This document shows positions 24,773-34,784 of a stretch of DNA of 64,000 nt, piece by piece. The position numbers were made by a program, and so were the translations under genes. Below the pieces are notes generated by a model. The model had not been told where the DNA came from. It made no database searches and was given only the letters and a program-made list of their open reading frames with translations. Numbering within the stretch: position 1 is the stretch's first letter; each line of letters begins with the position of its first letter. The DNA lies in assembly GCF_003696215.1 (NCBI RefSeq), contig NZ_RFFG01000018.1, forward strand, positions 1-64,000. Direction: 5' to 3'. This DNA comes from Actinomadura harenae (GTDB lineage: Bacteria > Actinomycetota > Actinomycetes > Streptosporangiales > Streptosporangiaceae).

Positions 24773-25369
24773 TCAGGAGCGGCGGCGCGGGAGGCGGGCG
24801 CGGGCACGTTGGCGGAGGGAGCGTCTGGGGGCGCGGGCCGTGATCGAGCCGAAGATCAGGGTGCCGCCGACCTCCACGGTCGGGCCGTCCTCTTCGGGAC
24901 GGGTGCGCAGGTCACGGGTGGTGAGGGCGGTGCGGCCGGTGACCGTCACGCGCACCCCGTCCGGGACGAGCAGCCGGACGCGACCGGCCACCAGCAGGGC
25001 GTCGAGGACGACGTGACGGCGCTGGAGGACGGCGTCCCGCAGGTCGAGTTCGACCGTGCCGAACAGCGCGACCAGCGGCAGCCTCACCGGGACGACCCAG
25101 CGGCCCTCGCGGCGCGTCCGCCCGAAGAGCACCGACACGGGACGGTCGTCCACCTGGATCGGCTGGGACTCCTCCGGGCTCAGGTCGGTCGTGAGGCCGG
25201 TCAGCTCGCCGAGGGTACGGGCGGCGTAGGCGCGGGAGGAGCGCTCGGCGTGCTCCTCCATGGTGATCCGGCCGTCGGCGAGCGCCTCGCCGAGGACCGC
25301 GACCACACGTTCCCGGTCGGCGTCGGACGCGCGCAGGTCACGCACGCGCGGCGGGCGACTACTGTCCAC
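24773..25369 (-). CDS. DUF1707 / SHOCT-like domain protein
   Basis: A 198-residue cytoplasmic protein. The DUF1707 region lies at about residues 8-60: VRDLRASDADRERVVAVLGE, ADGRITMEEHAERSSRAYAA, LGELTGLTTDL. After it comes a beta-rich domain resembling the LiaF-like cell-wall-active antibiotic response fold (SVLFGRTRREGRW, LVALFGTVELDLRDA, VRLLVPDGVRVTV). This layout is frequent in actinomycetes; function unknown. The GTG at 25369 lies 7 nt after a TACGCT -10 hexamer, so the mRNA is probably leaderless. Confidence 0.85.
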   Translation of the reverse strand: MDSSRPPRVRDLRASDADRERVVAVLGEALADGRITMEEHAERSSRAYAARTLGELTGLTTDLSPEESQPIQVDDRPVSVLFGRTRREGRWVVPVRLPLVALFGTVELDLRDAVLQRRHVVLDALLVAGRVRLLVPDGVRVTVTGRTALTTRDLRTRPEEDGPTVEVGGTLIFGSITARAPRRSLRQRARARLPRRRS

Positions 25370-25376
25370 GTCCGCC

Positions 25377-25382
25377 AGCGTA
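25377..25382 (-). promoter_or_regulatory. -10 element, leaderless DUF1707 gene
   Basis: TACGCT on the minus strand ends 7 nt upstream of the GTG start at 25369, with no Shine-Dalgarno between. Confidence 0.5.
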
Positions 25383-25569
25383 GCCGCACGGCCGTGGGAG
25401 GCCGCCGTCGCGCGGGGTGCACGGTTCGTCCGATGTGAGGCAGCGTGGCCGAAGAGCAACCTTTTCGCTATGTTCACGGGCGTTGACCGCCGAGCGTCCG
25501 GCTCTCTACCCTCATCTGAAACTCTTTCATGTTTCGGTCGGCCGGATTCCCGGTTGGGGAGGGGCGGAG

Positions 25570-26820
25570 ATGCCAACGGAAGCCGCCACGACAGGGGCCG
25601 TCACCGGCCGGGACCGCCAGGCCCGGCTCGCCGCGTACGCCGCGTTCGCCGTCCAGGGCCTGTGCTTCGCCACCCTCGTCGGACGCGTCAACCAGCTCCG
25701 CGACGCGCACCACATGACCGACGACCAGATCAACATCCTGGTGCTCTGCGTCCCGATCATCGCCGGGGTCGGCAGCGCCGTCGCCGCCCCGCTGATGGGA
25801 CGGTTCGGCAGCGGCCCCGTCCTCCGGATCTCGCAGCCCCTGGTCTGCCTGTCGGTCCTCGGCGTCGGCCTCACCGGCGACGCGAACCTCCCGCTCTACG
25901 CCCTCATCGGCCTGTTCGGCCTGGTCGTCGGCGCCGTGGACGCGTCGATGAACGCGCAGGCCGTCCGCGCGGAACGGGCCTACGGGATCAGCATCCTCAC
26001 CGGCTTCCACGCCCTGTGGAGCGCGGCCGCCGGACTCGGCGCGGTCTGGGCCTGGGCGTCCAACGAGTACGTCTTCCCGCACTCGCCGACCAGGTCGCTC
26101 GCCGTCGGGTTCGCGATCCCCGCCGTCCTCGGCATCGCCGTGTCCGCGTCCACCGGGACGCGCCTCTACCGCCGCGCCGAGGAGGCCGCGAACGTCGCCG
26201 CGGACGCGATGAAGTCGGCCGCCAAGCTCGTCCCGTGGCGCCCCGTCCTGATCATCGGCATCGCGATGGCGTGCTTCTACATCGCCGACTCGATGCTGTC
26301 GAACTTCGGCACCCTGTTCTTCGACAAGGACCTGCACAGCAAATCCGTCGCACCGCTCGGCCTCGCCGCCTACCAGGTCATGATGGTCGCCAGCCGCTCG
26401 GTCGCCGACTTCGGCGTCCGCCGCTTCGGCGCCGCCAAGGTCGTCCGCGCCGGGACGGCCGTCGGCGCCGCCGGCCTGATCCTGGTGTTCGCCGCGCAGA
26501 ACGCCCCGATGGCCATCGCGGGCTTCGCCATCACCGGCCTCGGCCTGTGCGTGGTCGCCCCGATCTCGTTCTCGGCGGCGGGCAAGGTGGACGCCAGCGG
26601 ACTCGGCATCGCGGTCGCGCGCGTCAACATCTTCAACTACGTCGGGTTCGTGGTCGGCGCGGTGATCGTGCTGATCGTCCAGCCGATGTCCAGCTACCAG
26701 ACCAGCTACCTCGTCCCGGCCGTCCTGACGCTCGTGATCATCGCGCTGGCCAAGGGGTTCGAACCCGCCGGGTCCGAGGGCGCTCCCGCGCCCGTCGCCG
26801 CCGAGCGTCCGGTGGCCTGA
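25570..26820 (+). CDS. MFS transporter (YbjJ-like)
   Basis: A 416-residue twelve-helix protein of the MFS subfamily around E. coli YbjJ. The start is AAYAAFAVQGLCFATLVGRV, with the VNQLR motif, APLMGRFGSGPVLRI between helices 2 and 3, and the DASMNAQAV segment. The substrate is unknown. The ATG at 25570 follows GGGGAGG. The stop is followed by three copies of a 9-bp TCGGCCTGA repeat. Confidence 0.85.
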   Translation: MPTEAATTGAVTGRDRQARLAAYAAFAVQGLCFATLVGRVNQLRDAHHMTDDQINILVLCVPIIAGVGSAVAAPLMGRFGSGPVLRISQPLVCLSVLGVGLTGDANLPLYALIGLFGLVVGAVDASMNAQAVRAERAYGISILTGFHALWSAAAGLGAVWAWASNEYVFPHSPTRSLAVGFAIPAVLGIAVSASTGTRLYRRAEEAANVAADAMKSAAKLVPWRPVLIIGIAMACFYIADSMLSNFGTLFFDKDLHSKSVAPLGLAAYQVMMVASRSVADFGVRRFGAAKVVRAGTAVGAAGLILVFAAQNAPMAIAGFAITGLGLCVVAPISFSAAGKVDASGLGIAVARVNIFNYVGFVVGAVIVLIVQPMSSYQTSYLVPAVLTLVIIALAKGFEPAGSEGAPAPVAAERPVA

Positions 26821-26943
26821 TCGGCCTGATCGGCCTGAGCCCGGTCGCCGGTCCCGCGTCCGCCCGGCGTCCGCCGCGCACGATCCCCGCTCCGTGCGCG
26901 GCGGACGTGGTCTGTGGGGGGTTGGCGGGGTCTCGGGCGGGGG

Positions 26944-27174
26944 TCAGTCCTTGCCGGCGGCCATGATCGCCCGCTCGCCCGCGTCACGGGCCTCGTCGAG
27001 CGTCATGTCCTCGGTCGCGCGGTCGAGCGCCGTGATGGTCGCGTCGATCGCCGCGCGGGCGGTGACCGCGTTCTCCTGCGCGCGGTCGAGGTCGCCGAGG
27101 CCGATCAGGTCGAACGACACCTGCGCGTCGTGGACGGCCATCTTCAGCTGCCGTGCGGCCTCGTCCAGAGTCAT
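26944..27174 (-). CDS. small helical protein, unknown
   Basis: A 76-residue, wholly alpha-helical, acidic and Ala-rich protein. The segment TLDEA occurs near both ends (MTLDEAARQL and MTLDEARDAG), suggesting an internal duplication. A good ribosome-binding site (AAGGAGG) precedes the ATG at 27174, and codon use matches the neighbours. No family is recognised. Confidence 0.65.
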   Translation of the reverse strand: MTLDEAARQLKMAVHDAQVSFDLIGLGDLDRAQENAVTARAAIDATITALDRATEDMTLDEARDAGERAIMAAGKD

Positions 27175-27260
27175 GCGTACCTCCTTGTGACGGGAACCCC
27201 GTATCTACCCGTGGCCACCCCCGGTAACCGCGCTGCCAGCGGCGTCAGGCGCGACGCGCG

Positions 27261-28790
27261 TCAGGCCGGGTTCGGGTGACGGCGGGTTCGGGTGACGGCG
27301 GGTTCGGATGACGGCCGGTTCGGGTGACGGCGGGTTCGAGTGACGGCGGCGCCGAGGACGCGGGCGGCCTCGTGCAGGCGGGGCTCGGCCAGGGCCGCGT
27401 ACCCGAGGACGAGCGCCGGCCGCCGCTGCTCCGCGCTCCACATCTCACTCGCCCCCGAGACGCGGACGCCCGACTCGGCCGCCACATCGACCACGGCGGT
27501 CTCGGACGTCCCCGCGGGCAACTCCAGGTACAGGTGGACGCCCGCGGAGATGCCCCGGACCACGGCGTCCGGGATGTGCTCGTGGAGCGCCGCGACCAGG
27601 GCGTCCCGGCGGGACCGGTAGCGCCGCCGCATGGCCCGCAGATGACGGTCGTACGCGCCGTCCGCGAGGAAGCGGGCGAAGGCGTGCTGGTCCAGGACGG
27701 GCCCGCCGAGATCGCTCAGCTCGCGGTGTTCACGCAGGTCAGAGGCCATCCATGGAGGCGCGACCGCCCAGCCGAGCCGCATCCCGGGGGCGAGGGCCTT
27801 GCTGACCGACCCGAGCAGGACGGTCCGCTCCGGCGCCACGCCCTGGAGGCAGCCCACCGGGTCGCCGTCGTAGCGGAACTCGGCGTCGTAGTCGTCCTCG
27901 ACGATCACCGCGTCCGCGGCGCGCGCCCAGTCCACCAGGGCCGCGCGGCGCTCGGGGGCCAGGACGACGCCCGTCGGGTACTGGTGCGCGGGGGTCACCA
28001 GGACGGCGTCCGCGCCGGTGCGGGCGAGCGCCGCGACGTCCAGGCCGCCGGCGTCCACGGGCACCCGGACGATCCGCGCGCCCGTCGCCTCCAGCATGGG
28101 CAGCTGCCGCTCGCTCGCCGGGTCCTCCAGGGCGAGCGTCGTCCGCCCGGCCGCGACCAGCGCCCGGACGGCCGAGGACAGCCCGAGCGCCACCCCGTTC
28201 ATGATCACGACCTGCGCGGCGTCCGCGTGCGCGGCCCGGACCCGTCCCAGATACGCCGCCAGCCCGGCCCGCAGCTCCGGGACGCCGCCGGGATCGGGAT
28301 ACGTCAGCGCCCGGTGCGGAACACTCTGCAACGCCGTCCGGTAGGCCGCCAACCAGCGAGAACGCGGGAAGGCCGCCAGATCGGGCCGCCCGGGCGTCAG
28401 GTCGAACCGCACGCCCGCCGCGTCCCCCTCCTCAGGCGCGGACGGCGCGAGGCGGGGTGGCGGGTCGGTGAGTTGCCCGTGTCGCCGGGGGGCGGGACGG
28501 CCTTCCGGCTGCCGCCCTTCCGCGCTGGACTCCGGGACGGGACGGGCGTTCGGGGCGACCCGGGTGCCGTCGCCGCGCCGCGCCACGAGGAAGCCCTCCG
28601 CGATCAGCTGCTCGTACGCGGTGACCACCACGCCCCGGGAGACCCCCAGGTCACGGGCGAGATCGCGGCTGGACGGCAGGCGCGTGCCCGCGGCGAGCCG
28701 TCCCGTCCGGATCGCGTCCCGGCAGCCCGCCGCGAGCTGGGCCGCGAGCCGCCCGGCCGCGTGGTCGAGGGCGAGATGCAGGTCGGTCAC
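27261..28790 (-). CDS. MocR/PdxR-type GntR-aminotransferase regulator
   Basis: A 509-residue fusion. An N-terminal GntR winged helix (~10-75: RTGRLAAGTRLPSSRDLARD, VSRGVVVTAYEQLIAEGFLV) joins a fold-type-I aminotransferase-like domain that binds PLP (Lys in LGSVSKALAPGMRLGW; IVEDDYDAEFRYDG). MocR proteins bind PLP or amino acids and often regulate a divergent transporter. Here the neighbour is an EamA exporter 71 bp away. GTG start at 28790. The last ~28 residues (TRTRRHPN-type) come from a 16-bp DNA repeat and look non-conserved. Confidence 0.9.
   Translation of the reverse strand: MTDLHLALDHAAGRLAAQLAAGCRDAIRTGRLAAGTRLPSSRDLARDLGVSRGVVVTAYEQLIAEGFLVARRGDGTRVAPNARPVPESSAEGRQPEGRPAPRRHGQLTDPPPRLAPSAPEEGDAAGVRFDLTPGRPDLAAFPRSRWLAAYRTALQSVPHRALTYPDPGGVPELRAGLAAYLGRVRAAHADAAQVVIMNGVALGLSSAVRALVAAGRTTLALEDPASERQLPMLEATGARIVRVPVDAGGLDVAALARTGADAVLVTPAHQYPTGVVLAPERRAALVDWARAADAVIVEDDYDAEFRYDGDPVGCLQGVAPERTVLLGSVSKALAPGMRLGWAVAPPWMASDLREHRELSDLGGPVLDQHAFARFLADGAYDRHLRAMRRRYRSRRDALVAALHEHIPDAVVRGISAGVHLYLELPAGTSETAVVDVAAESGVRVSGASEMWSAEQRRPALVLGYAALAEPRLHEAARVLGAAVTRTRRHPNRPSSEPAVTRTRRHPNPA
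27268..27347. repeat. 16-bp tandem repeat, five units
   Basis: Five contiguous 16-bp units with consensus GGGTTCGGGTGACGGC and single-base variants, starting 5 nt inside the stop of the MocR gene. Because 16 is not a multiple of three, translation yields a 16-residue period (TRTRRHPN) in the protein tail. Confidence 0.88.
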
Positions 28791-28861
28791 GGCATGGTCC
28801 CCTGAAAGGTAAGGAGATTGGCCCTGTTTCCAGGACCAAGGCGCTCATAGCGTTCCATGTC

Positions 28862-29839
28862 ATGACCTCTCCGGCCAACACCCGCGATGTCGCGCAGGCC
28901 GCCCTCGCGATGTCCCTCGTCGGATCGCTCACCGCCGTCTCCGCGATGATCGCCGACTATCCCGTTCTCGGTGGCCAGGCCGTCCGGTACGCGGGCGCCG
29001 CCGCGATCCTCTTCGCCATCGCCCGCCTGGACGACCGCCGGACGCTCGGACGGTACCGGGGCCGCCCCGCGGGACGTGACCTGGTGTTCCTGGTGGCTCT
29101 GGCGGCGACGGGCCTCGCGGCGTTCAACGTGTGCATCGTCGTCGCGACGCGCGACACGAGCCCGGCGACGATCGGGACGGTCGTCGCGACCGTCCCGATC
29201 GTCCTGGCGCTGGCCGGGCCGCTGCTGACCGGACGGCGGCCCGCCGTGATGACCGTCCTCGCGGCGTGCGTGGTGACGGCGGGGGCCGGGCTGGCGAACG
29301 GGCTGGGCGGCGGGACGGTCCGGGGCCTGCTGCTGTCGCTGGGGGCGCTGGGCGGGGAGATCTGCTTCTCGCTGCTCGCCGTGCCCGTCCTGCCGCGGCT
29401 GGGGCCGATCCGGACGTCGGCCTGGTCGGCGGCGCTCGCGTCCCCGATGCTGCTGGTCACGGGCCTGATCACGGACGGACGGCACGTCCTGCGCCTCCCG
29501 ACCGGCGCCGAGCTCGCCGGGCTCCTCTACCTCACGGTGATCGTGACCTGCGCCGCGTTCCTGCTCTGGTACGACGCCCTCGGCCGGATGGGCGCCGACC
29601 GCGCGGGCCTGTTCGCGGGCATGATCCCGGTGAGCGCCGTGGCGACGACCATGATCCTCGGCATCGCGACGCCCCGTCCGGCGGAGATCGCCGGGGCGGC
29701 GCTGGTGGCGGTCGGCGTCGTCCTCGGCCTGCGGCCGCCACCGGCGCGAACGCACCCCCTGGAACCTGCCCCGGGGCGGCGGGGCGGCGGCTCCCCTGAG
29801 CCCGGCCGGGAGCTTCGCGGAACAGGTCGTACCCTGTAG
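28862..29839 (+). CDS. EamA/DMT-family transporter
   Basis: A 325-residue protein with about ten transmembrane segments forming the two EamA repeats (GGQAVRYAGAAAILFAIAR in the first; SAVATTMILGIATPRPAEIA in the second). The ~30-residue polar tail is Gly/Pro/Arg-rich. DMT exporters of this type move amino acids or other metabolites. It is divergent from a MocR regulator, and the gap contains an imperfect CCTGTTTCCAGG palindrome. Substrate unknown. Confidence 0.87.
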   Translation: MTSPANTRDVAQAALAMSLVGSLTAVSAMIADYPVLGGQAVRYAGAAAILFAIARLDDRRTLGRYRGRPAGRDLVFLVALAATGLAAFNVCIVVATRDTSPATIGTVVATVPIVLALAGPLLTGRRPAVMTVLAACVVTAGAGLANGLGGGTVRGLLLSLGALGGEICFSLLAVPVLPRLGPIRTSAWSAALASPMLLVTGLITDGRHVLRLPTGAELAGLLYLTVIVTCAAFLLWYDALGRMGADRAGLFAGMIPVSAVATTMILGIATPRPAEIAGAALVAVGVVLGLRPPPARTHPLEPAPGRRGGGSPEPGRELRGTGRTL

Positions 29840-29874
29840 GGCGGCCCCACCCGGATACCTCCTGAGGATCTTCG

Positions 29875-31518
29875 ATGCCTGAGTTCTCCTACACCGACCT
29901 GCTGCCGACCGGTCCGGACGAGACCGAGTACCGGCTGCTGACCACGGACGGCGTCTCGACGCTCGAGGCCGGCGGGCGGACGTTCCTCCAGGTCGACCCG
30001 GAGGCGCTGCGGCTGCTCACCGAGACGGCCATGCGGGACATCGCGCACCTGCTGCGGCCCGCGCACCTGGCGCAGCTGCGAAAGATCCTCGACGACCCGG
30101 AGGCGTCCCCCAACGACCGGTTCGTGGCCCTGGACCTGCTGAAGAACGCGGGCATCGCGTCCGGCGGCGTCCTGCCGATGTGCCAGGACACCGGCACCGC
30201 GATCGTCATGGGCAAGCGCGGCCAGAACGTCCTGACGTCCGGACGGGACGAGGAGGCCATCTCGCGCGGCGTGTACGACGCGTACACGAAGCTGAACCTG
30301 CGCTACTCGCAGATGGCCCCCGTCACCATGTGGGACGAGAAGAACACCGGGAACAACCTGCCCGCGCAGGTCGAGCTGTACGCGACGGACGGCGACGCCT
30401 ACAAGTTCCTGTTCATGGCGAAGGGCGGCGGCAGCGCCAACAAGTCGTTCCTGTTCCAGGAGACCAAGGCCGTCCTGAACCCGAAGCGGATGATGTCCTT
30501 CCTGGAGGAGAAGATCCGCTCGCTCGGCACCGCCGCGTGCCCGCCGTACCACCTGGCGATCGTCGTCGGCGGGACGTCCGCCGAGTACGCGCTGAAGACC
30601 GCGAAGTACGCGTCCGCGCACTACCTGGACACCATGCCGACCGAGGGCTCGCCGCTCGGCAACGGCTTCCGGGACGTGGAGCTGGAGCAGCAGGTGTTCG
30701 AGCTGACCCAGAAGCTCGGCATCGGCGCGCAGTTCGGCGGCAAGTACTTCTGCCACGACGTCCGGGTGATCCGGCTGCCGCGGCACGGCGCGTCCTGCCC
30801 GGTCGCGATCGCCGTCTCGTGCAGCGCCGACCGGCAGGTCCTCGGCAAGATCACCGCTGAGGGCGTGTTCCTGGAGAAGCTGGAGACCGACCCGTCCCGG
30901 TACCTCCCGGACACCACCGACGAGCACCTCTCGGACGACGTCGTCCGCATCGACCTGAACCGTCCGATGGACGAGATCCGCGCCGAGCTGACCAGGTACC
31001 CGGTCAAGACCCGGCTCTCGCTCACCGGCCCGCTCGTCGTCGCCCGCGACATCGCGCACGCCAAGATCAAGGAGCGGCTGGACGCGGGCGAGCCCATGCC
31101 GCGGTACCTCCGCGACCACGCCGTCTACTACGCGGGCCCGGCCAAGACCCCCGAGGGCTACGCGTCCGGCTCGTTCGGCCCCACCACCGCCGGACGCATG
31201 GACTCCTACGTCGAGCAGTTCCAGGCCGCGGGCGGCTCCCTGGTCATGCTCGCCAAGGGCAACCGCTCCCAGCAGGTCACCGACGCGTGCGGCGCGCACG
31301 GCGGCTTCTACCTCGGCTCCATCGGCGGCCCCGCCGCCCGCCTCGCCCAGGACTGCATCAAGAAGGTCGAGGTCCTGGAGTACCCCGAGCTGGGCATGGA
31401 GGCCGTCTGGAAGATCGAGGTCGAGGACTTCCCTGCCTTCATCGTCGTGGACGACAAGGGCGACGACTTCTTCGCCGACACCACCGGCCCCGTCCTCACC
31501 ATCGGACGTCGCGCGTAG
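29875..31518 (+). CDS. fumarate hydratase, class I (iron-sulfur)
   Basis: A 547-residue class I fumarase with the two fused domains. Cluster-ligand candidates are Cys103 ([16 protein letters not shown]), the Cys in [10 protein letters not shown], and the Cys in [20 protein letters not shown]. It interconverts fumarate and malate in the TCA cycle using an oxygen-sensitive [4Fe-4S] cluster. Start at 29875 after GAGGATC. A strong terminator follows. An unrelated class II fumarase lies 1.9 kb downstream, so the strain has both types in one locus. Confidence 0.95.
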   Translation: MPEFSYTDLLPTGPDETEYRLLTTDGVSTLEAGGRTFLQVDPEALRLLTETAMRDIAHLLRPAHLAQLRKILDDPEASPNDRFVALDLLKNAGIASGGVLPMCQDTGTAIVMGKRGQNVLTSGRDEEAISRGVYDAYTKLNLRYSQMAPVTMWDEKNTGNNLPAQVELYATDGDAYKFLFMAKGGGSANKSFLFQETKAVLNPKRMMSFLEEKIRSLGTAACPPYHLAIVVGGTSAEYALKTAKYASAHYLDTMPTEGSPLGNGFRDVELEQQVFELTQKLGIGAQFGGKYFCHDVRVIRLPRHGASCPVAIAVSCSADRQVLGKITAEGVFLEKLETDPSRYLPDTTDEHLSDDVVRIDLNRPMDEIRAELTRYPVKTRLSLTGPLVVARDIAHAKIKERLDAGEPMPRYLRDHAVYYAGPAKTPEGYASGSFGPTTAGRMDSYVEQFQAAGGSLVMLAKGNRSQQVTDACGAHGGFYLGSIGGPAARLAQDCIKKVEVLEYPELGMEAVWKIEVEDFPAFIVVDDKGDDFFADTTGPVLTIGRRA

Positions 31519-31579
31519 CCGAGCCTCCGGCGACGGCCCGTTCCGCGAACGGCCCGACGCCGGACCTCCACGGACGTCC

Positions 31580-31614
31580 CGCGACGCCCTCAGGTGCACC
31601 CTGGGGGCGTCGCG
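31580..31614 (+). terminator. terminator of class I fumarase gene
   Basis: 15-bp stem (31580-31594 with 31600-31614, one G-U pair), 5-nt loop, 61 nt after the stop codon. Confidence 0.75.
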
Positions 31615-31696
31615 GCTTGCGGGCCCCCGCGTCCCGCCTCCTCATGTTCCGAGTCGATCTTGGGCGTTCTGTGGCGTCCGCGGGCGGCGCGCTCTG

Positions 31697-31743
31697 GTCG
31701 CCGGGAGCGGCGCGCGTCGTGTCGCCGGAGCGGCGCGCGTCGT
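31697..31743. repeat. 24-bp direct repeat, two copies
   Basis: Two adjacent copies (31697-31720 and 31721-31743) differ by one G. The 419-bp gap 31519-31937 otherwise holds the fumarase terminator, this repeat and the kinase promoter. No convincing gene was seen in it. Confidence 0.7.
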
Positions 31744-31924
31744 GCGGCGGGGTGCCTCATCCGTGGGGCGGGATGCGAGTTCCGAGGCCGATCGGGCCGG
31801 TTTGCACAGGGGTGATCTGGGGACGCGAGGGCACTGGCCGGACCTAAGGTGACAGAGCGGATACATTCGGCGGAAAATCCAAGTTGGTGCCTGGGTGTAG
31901 CCGCTCGGAACACGGTCACTCCGG

Positions 31925-31930
31925 TATCTT
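31925..31930 (+). promoter_or_regulatory. -10 element, leaderless kinase promoter
   Basis: TATCTT is followed after 7 nt by the ATG at 31938. There is no Shine-Dalgarno, so transcription probably begins at the start codon. Confidence 0.5.
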
Positions 31931-31937
31931 TTCCGCC

Positions 31938-33236
31938 ATGTCTCAGTCAGAGCGCCTCGTGCTGGCGACGCGCTATCGGCTGGTCTCGGAAATCGGTCAC
32001 GGTGCCAACGGAACCGTCTGGAGAGGCCACGACGACCTCCTCGATCGCGCGGTGGCGATCAAGGAGCTGCGGCTGCCCGAGGACCTCTCCGAGGACGACC
32101 GGGTGGTGTTCTACCGCCGGACGCTGCGCGAGGCGCGCGCCCCGGCACAGTTGCGCTCGACCTCGATCGTCGAGGTCTACGACGTGGTCATCGAGCAGGG
32201 CCGTCCGTGGATCGTGATGGAGCTGATCGAGTCCCCCAGCCTGGAGGACCTGATCGAGCGCGACGGGCCGCTGCCGCCCGAGCGCGTGGCCCACATCGGA
32301 CGCCAGCTGCTCACCGCCCTGGACGAGGCGCACCGGTCCGGCATCGTGCACCGCGACCTCAAGCCGTCCAACGTGCTGCTGGACGGCGACCGGGTGGTGC
32401 TGACCGACTTCGGCCTGGCGTTCTCGTCGGGTTCGGTGAAGCTCACCAAGACCGGCCACTTCATGGGGTCGCCCGCCTACGTCGCGCCCGAGGTCGCCGC
32501 CGGTGAGAAGGCGACGCCGCGCTCCGACCTGTGGTCCCTCGGCGCGACCCTGTACGCGGCGGTCGAGGGCAAGCCGCCGTTCGAGCGCGAGAACGTCATG
32601 GCGACGCTCAGCGCCCTGGCGAACGAGCCTCCGCCTCCGCCGCTGCGCGCCGGTCCGCTGGCCCCGGTGATCGACGGGCTGCTCGTGAAGAACCCCACGC
32701 GCAGGCTCACGCACGCCCGCGCCACCGACCGGTTGGAGCGCGCCCTCAACGGTCCGCGCTCGGCCCGGCGCGCCGCGCCCGCGACGCCCCGCCTCCGGCT
32801 CATGATCGTGATCGCGCTCGTCAGCGCGACCGTCGCGTCCTGCGGCATCGGGGCGGCCGCCCTGATCTTCGGGATGACGAAGGCGAAGCCCGGACCGTCC
32901 CCGACCTCGCCGACGCGGAAGACCGGGAGCGCCGGCCAGCCGGCGGACGCCCCGCCGCCGGGAGCGGAGTCCGCGACCCTGCTCGTGCGCGCACGCGAGG
33001 ACGGCTGCAAGATCTTCGTCTCGGTGCCCGGTTCCAAGCTGACCGTCCTCGCGGACGAGACCCTGTCCCAGGGCGACGCCCGCAAGTACAACCAGCCGAA
33101 ACTGACGGTCGTCGTCAGCAACGCGGCCGCCTGCGACGTCTGGGTCAACGGCGTGCAAAAACCGGACGGCCGTCCCGGCGAACGCCGCACCTACACCGTG
33201 GACCGCTCCGCTCCCGACGACAACAGCGGCGGCTGA
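31938..33236 (+). CDS. eukaryotic-type Ser/Thr protein kinase
   Basis: The 432-residue protein has a Hanks-type kinase domain over ~12-270: glycine loop EIGHGANGTVW, Lys42 in VAIKEL, the HRDLKPSN catalytic loop with Asp140, DFG at 157-159, and YVAPEV. A basic linker and one transmembrane helix (LRLMIVIALVSATVASCGIG, ~280-305) follow. The ~100-residue extracytoplasmic domain has two Cys (DGCKIFV and AACDVWV), probably a disulfide. No PASTA repeats are present. It is transcribed on its own between two fumarase genes and its signal is unknown. Confidence 0.92.
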   Translation: MSQSERLVLATRYRLVSEIGHGANGTVWRGHDDLLDRAVAIKELRLPEDLSEDDRVVFYRRTLREARAPAQLRSTSIVEVYDVVIEQGRPWIVMELIESPSLEDLIERDGPLPPERVAHIGRQLLTALDEAHRSGIVHRDLKPSNVLLDGDRVVLTDFGLAFSSGSVKLTKTGHFMGSPAYVAPEVAAGEKATPRSDLWSLGATLYAAVEGKPPFERENVMATLSALANEPPPPPLRAGPLAPVIDGLLVKNPTRRLTHARATDRLERALNGPRSARRAAPATPRLRLMIVIALVSATVASCGIGAAALIFGMTKAKPGPSPTSPTRKTGSAGQPADAPPPGAESATLLVRAREDGCKIFVSVPGSKLTVLADETLSQGDARKYNQPKLTVVVSNAAACDVWVNGVQKPDGRPGERRTYTVDRSAPDDNSGG

Positions 33237-33238
33237 AC

Positions 33239-33266
33239 CCGTCCCCGTCCCTGGGGGCGGGGACGG
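33239..33266 (+). terminator. terminator of kinase gene
   Basis: An inverted repeat with outer arms CCGTCCCCG and CGGGGACGG (33239-33247 with 33258-33266) immediately after the kinase stop codon. Confidence 0.75.
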
Positions 33267-33377
33267 ATGTCTGGTCGATCACGTCCGGGAATGGACGGGG
33301 CGCTCCGGAGGCTGCCACCGACGAGAGTTAACGTCGGACAGGTCGCAGGAGACGTGTCCCAGCGGAGGTGGGTGGCC

Positions 33378-34769
33378 ATGGACTACCGGATCGAGCACGA
33401 CTCCATGGGCGAGGTCCGGGTTCCGGCCGGGGCGAAGTGGCGGGCGCAGACGCAGCGGGCCGTCGAGAACTTCCCGATCTCCGGACGCGGCCTCGAACCC
33501 GCGCACATCGCGGCCCTCGGCCAGATCAAGGCCGCCGCGGCCACGGTGAACGCCGAACTGGGCGTCCTGGAGAAGGACATGGCCGAGGCGATCCGCGACG
33601 CGGCGCTCGAGGTCGCCGCCGGGAAGTGGGACGACCAGTTCCCGATCGACGTGTTCCAGACGGGCTCGGGCACCTCGTCCAACATGAACACCAACGAGGT
33701 CGTCGCGACGCTCGCCGCCGAACGCCTCGGACGGGACGTCCATCCGAACGACCACGTCAACGCGTCGCAGTCGTCGAACGACGTCTTCCCTTCGTCCATC
33801 CACGTCGCGGCGACGGGCGCGGTGCTGAACGACCTGGTCCCGGCGCTGCGCCACCTGGAGGCGTCCCTCGCGCGCAAGCAGGAGGAGTTCGCCGAGGTCG
33901 TGAAGTCGGGACGCACCCACCTCATGGACGCGACGCCCGTGACCCTCGGCCAGGAGTTCGGCGGGTACGCGGCGCAGGTCCGGTACGGCGTGGAGCGGCT
34001 GGAGGCCGTCCTCCCGCGGCTCGCCGAACTGCCCCTCGGCGGAACGGCCGTCGGCACCGGCATCAACACCCCGCACGGCTTCGCCGCCCGCGTGATCGCG
34101 GAGGTCTCCCGCGCGACCGGCCTGCCGCTCACCGAGGCCCGCGACCACTTCGAGGCGCAGGGCGCCCGGGACGGCCTGGTCGAGGCGTCCGGCGCGCTGA
34201 AGACGATCGCGGTCTCCCTCACCAAGATCGCCAACGACCTGCGCTGGATGGGCTCCGGCCCGCGCGCCGGCCTCGCCGAGATCCGCCTGCCGGACCTGCA
34301 ACCCGGGTCGTCCATCATGCCGGGCAAGGTCAACCCGGTGATCCCGGAGGCCGTCACCCAGGTCGCCGCCCAGGTCATCGGCAACGACGCGGCGATCGCG
34401 TTCGGCGGCGCGTCCGGCACCTTCGAGCTGAACGTCATGCTGCCGATGCTGGCCCGGAACGTCCTGGAGTCGATCGGCCTGCTGGCGAACGTCTCCCGCC
34501 TCCTCGCCGACCGGACGGTCGACGGCATCGAGGCGAACGCCGACCGCGCCCGCGAGTACGCCGAGTCGTCGCCGTCCATCGTGACGCCGCTGAACCGCTA
34601 CATCGGCTACGAGGAGGCCGCCAAGGTCGCCAAGCAGGCCCTCGCCGAACGCAAGACCATCCGCCAGGTCGTCATCGAACGCGGCCACCTCGACAACGGC
34701 GACCTCACCGAGGCCCAACTCGACGCCGCCCTAGACGTCCTCTCCATGACCCGTCCCCCCAAGGCCTGA
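33378..34769 (+). CDS. fumC: fumarate hydratase, class II
   Basis: A 463-residue class II fumarase of the aspartase/fumarase superfamily. The signature [15 protein letters not shown] carries the flexible catalytic Ser loop. Other motifs are [16 protein letters not shown] and the substrate-site [16 protein letters not shown]. It needs no metal and tolerates oxygen. Start at 33378 after GGAGG (33364-33368). With the class I enzyme at 29875 it gives two chemically distinct fumarases in one neighbourhood. Confidence 0.96.
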   Translation: MDYRIEHDSMGEVRVPAGAKWRAQTQRAVENFPISGRGLEPAHIAALGQIKAAAATVNAELGVLEKDMAEAIRDAALEVAAGKWDDQFPIDVFQTGSGTSSNMNTNEVVATLAAERLGRDVHPNDHVNASQSSNDVFPSSIHVAATGAVLNDLVPALRHLEASLARKQEEFAEVVKSGRTHLMDATPVTLGQEFGGYAAQVRYGVERLEAVLPRLAELPLGGTAVGTGINTPHGFAARVIAEVSRATGLPLTEARDHFEAQGARDGLVEASGALKTIAVSLTKIANDLRWMGSGPRAGLAEIRLPDLQPGSSIMPGKVNPVIPEAVTQVAAQVIGNDAAIAFGGASGTFELNVMLPMLARNVLESIGLLANVSRLLADRTVDGIEANADRAREYAESSPSIVTPLNRYIGYEEAAKVAKQALAERKTIRQVVIERGHLDNGDLTEAQLDAALDVLSMTRPPKA

Positions 34770-34784
34770 CCCCGTCCCCCCAAC

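Noticed and set aside
31519..31937. Hidden gene in the 419-bp gap before the kinase
   Set aside because: Only a terminator, a direct repeat and a promoter are visible; the short ORFs lack starts and codon bias.
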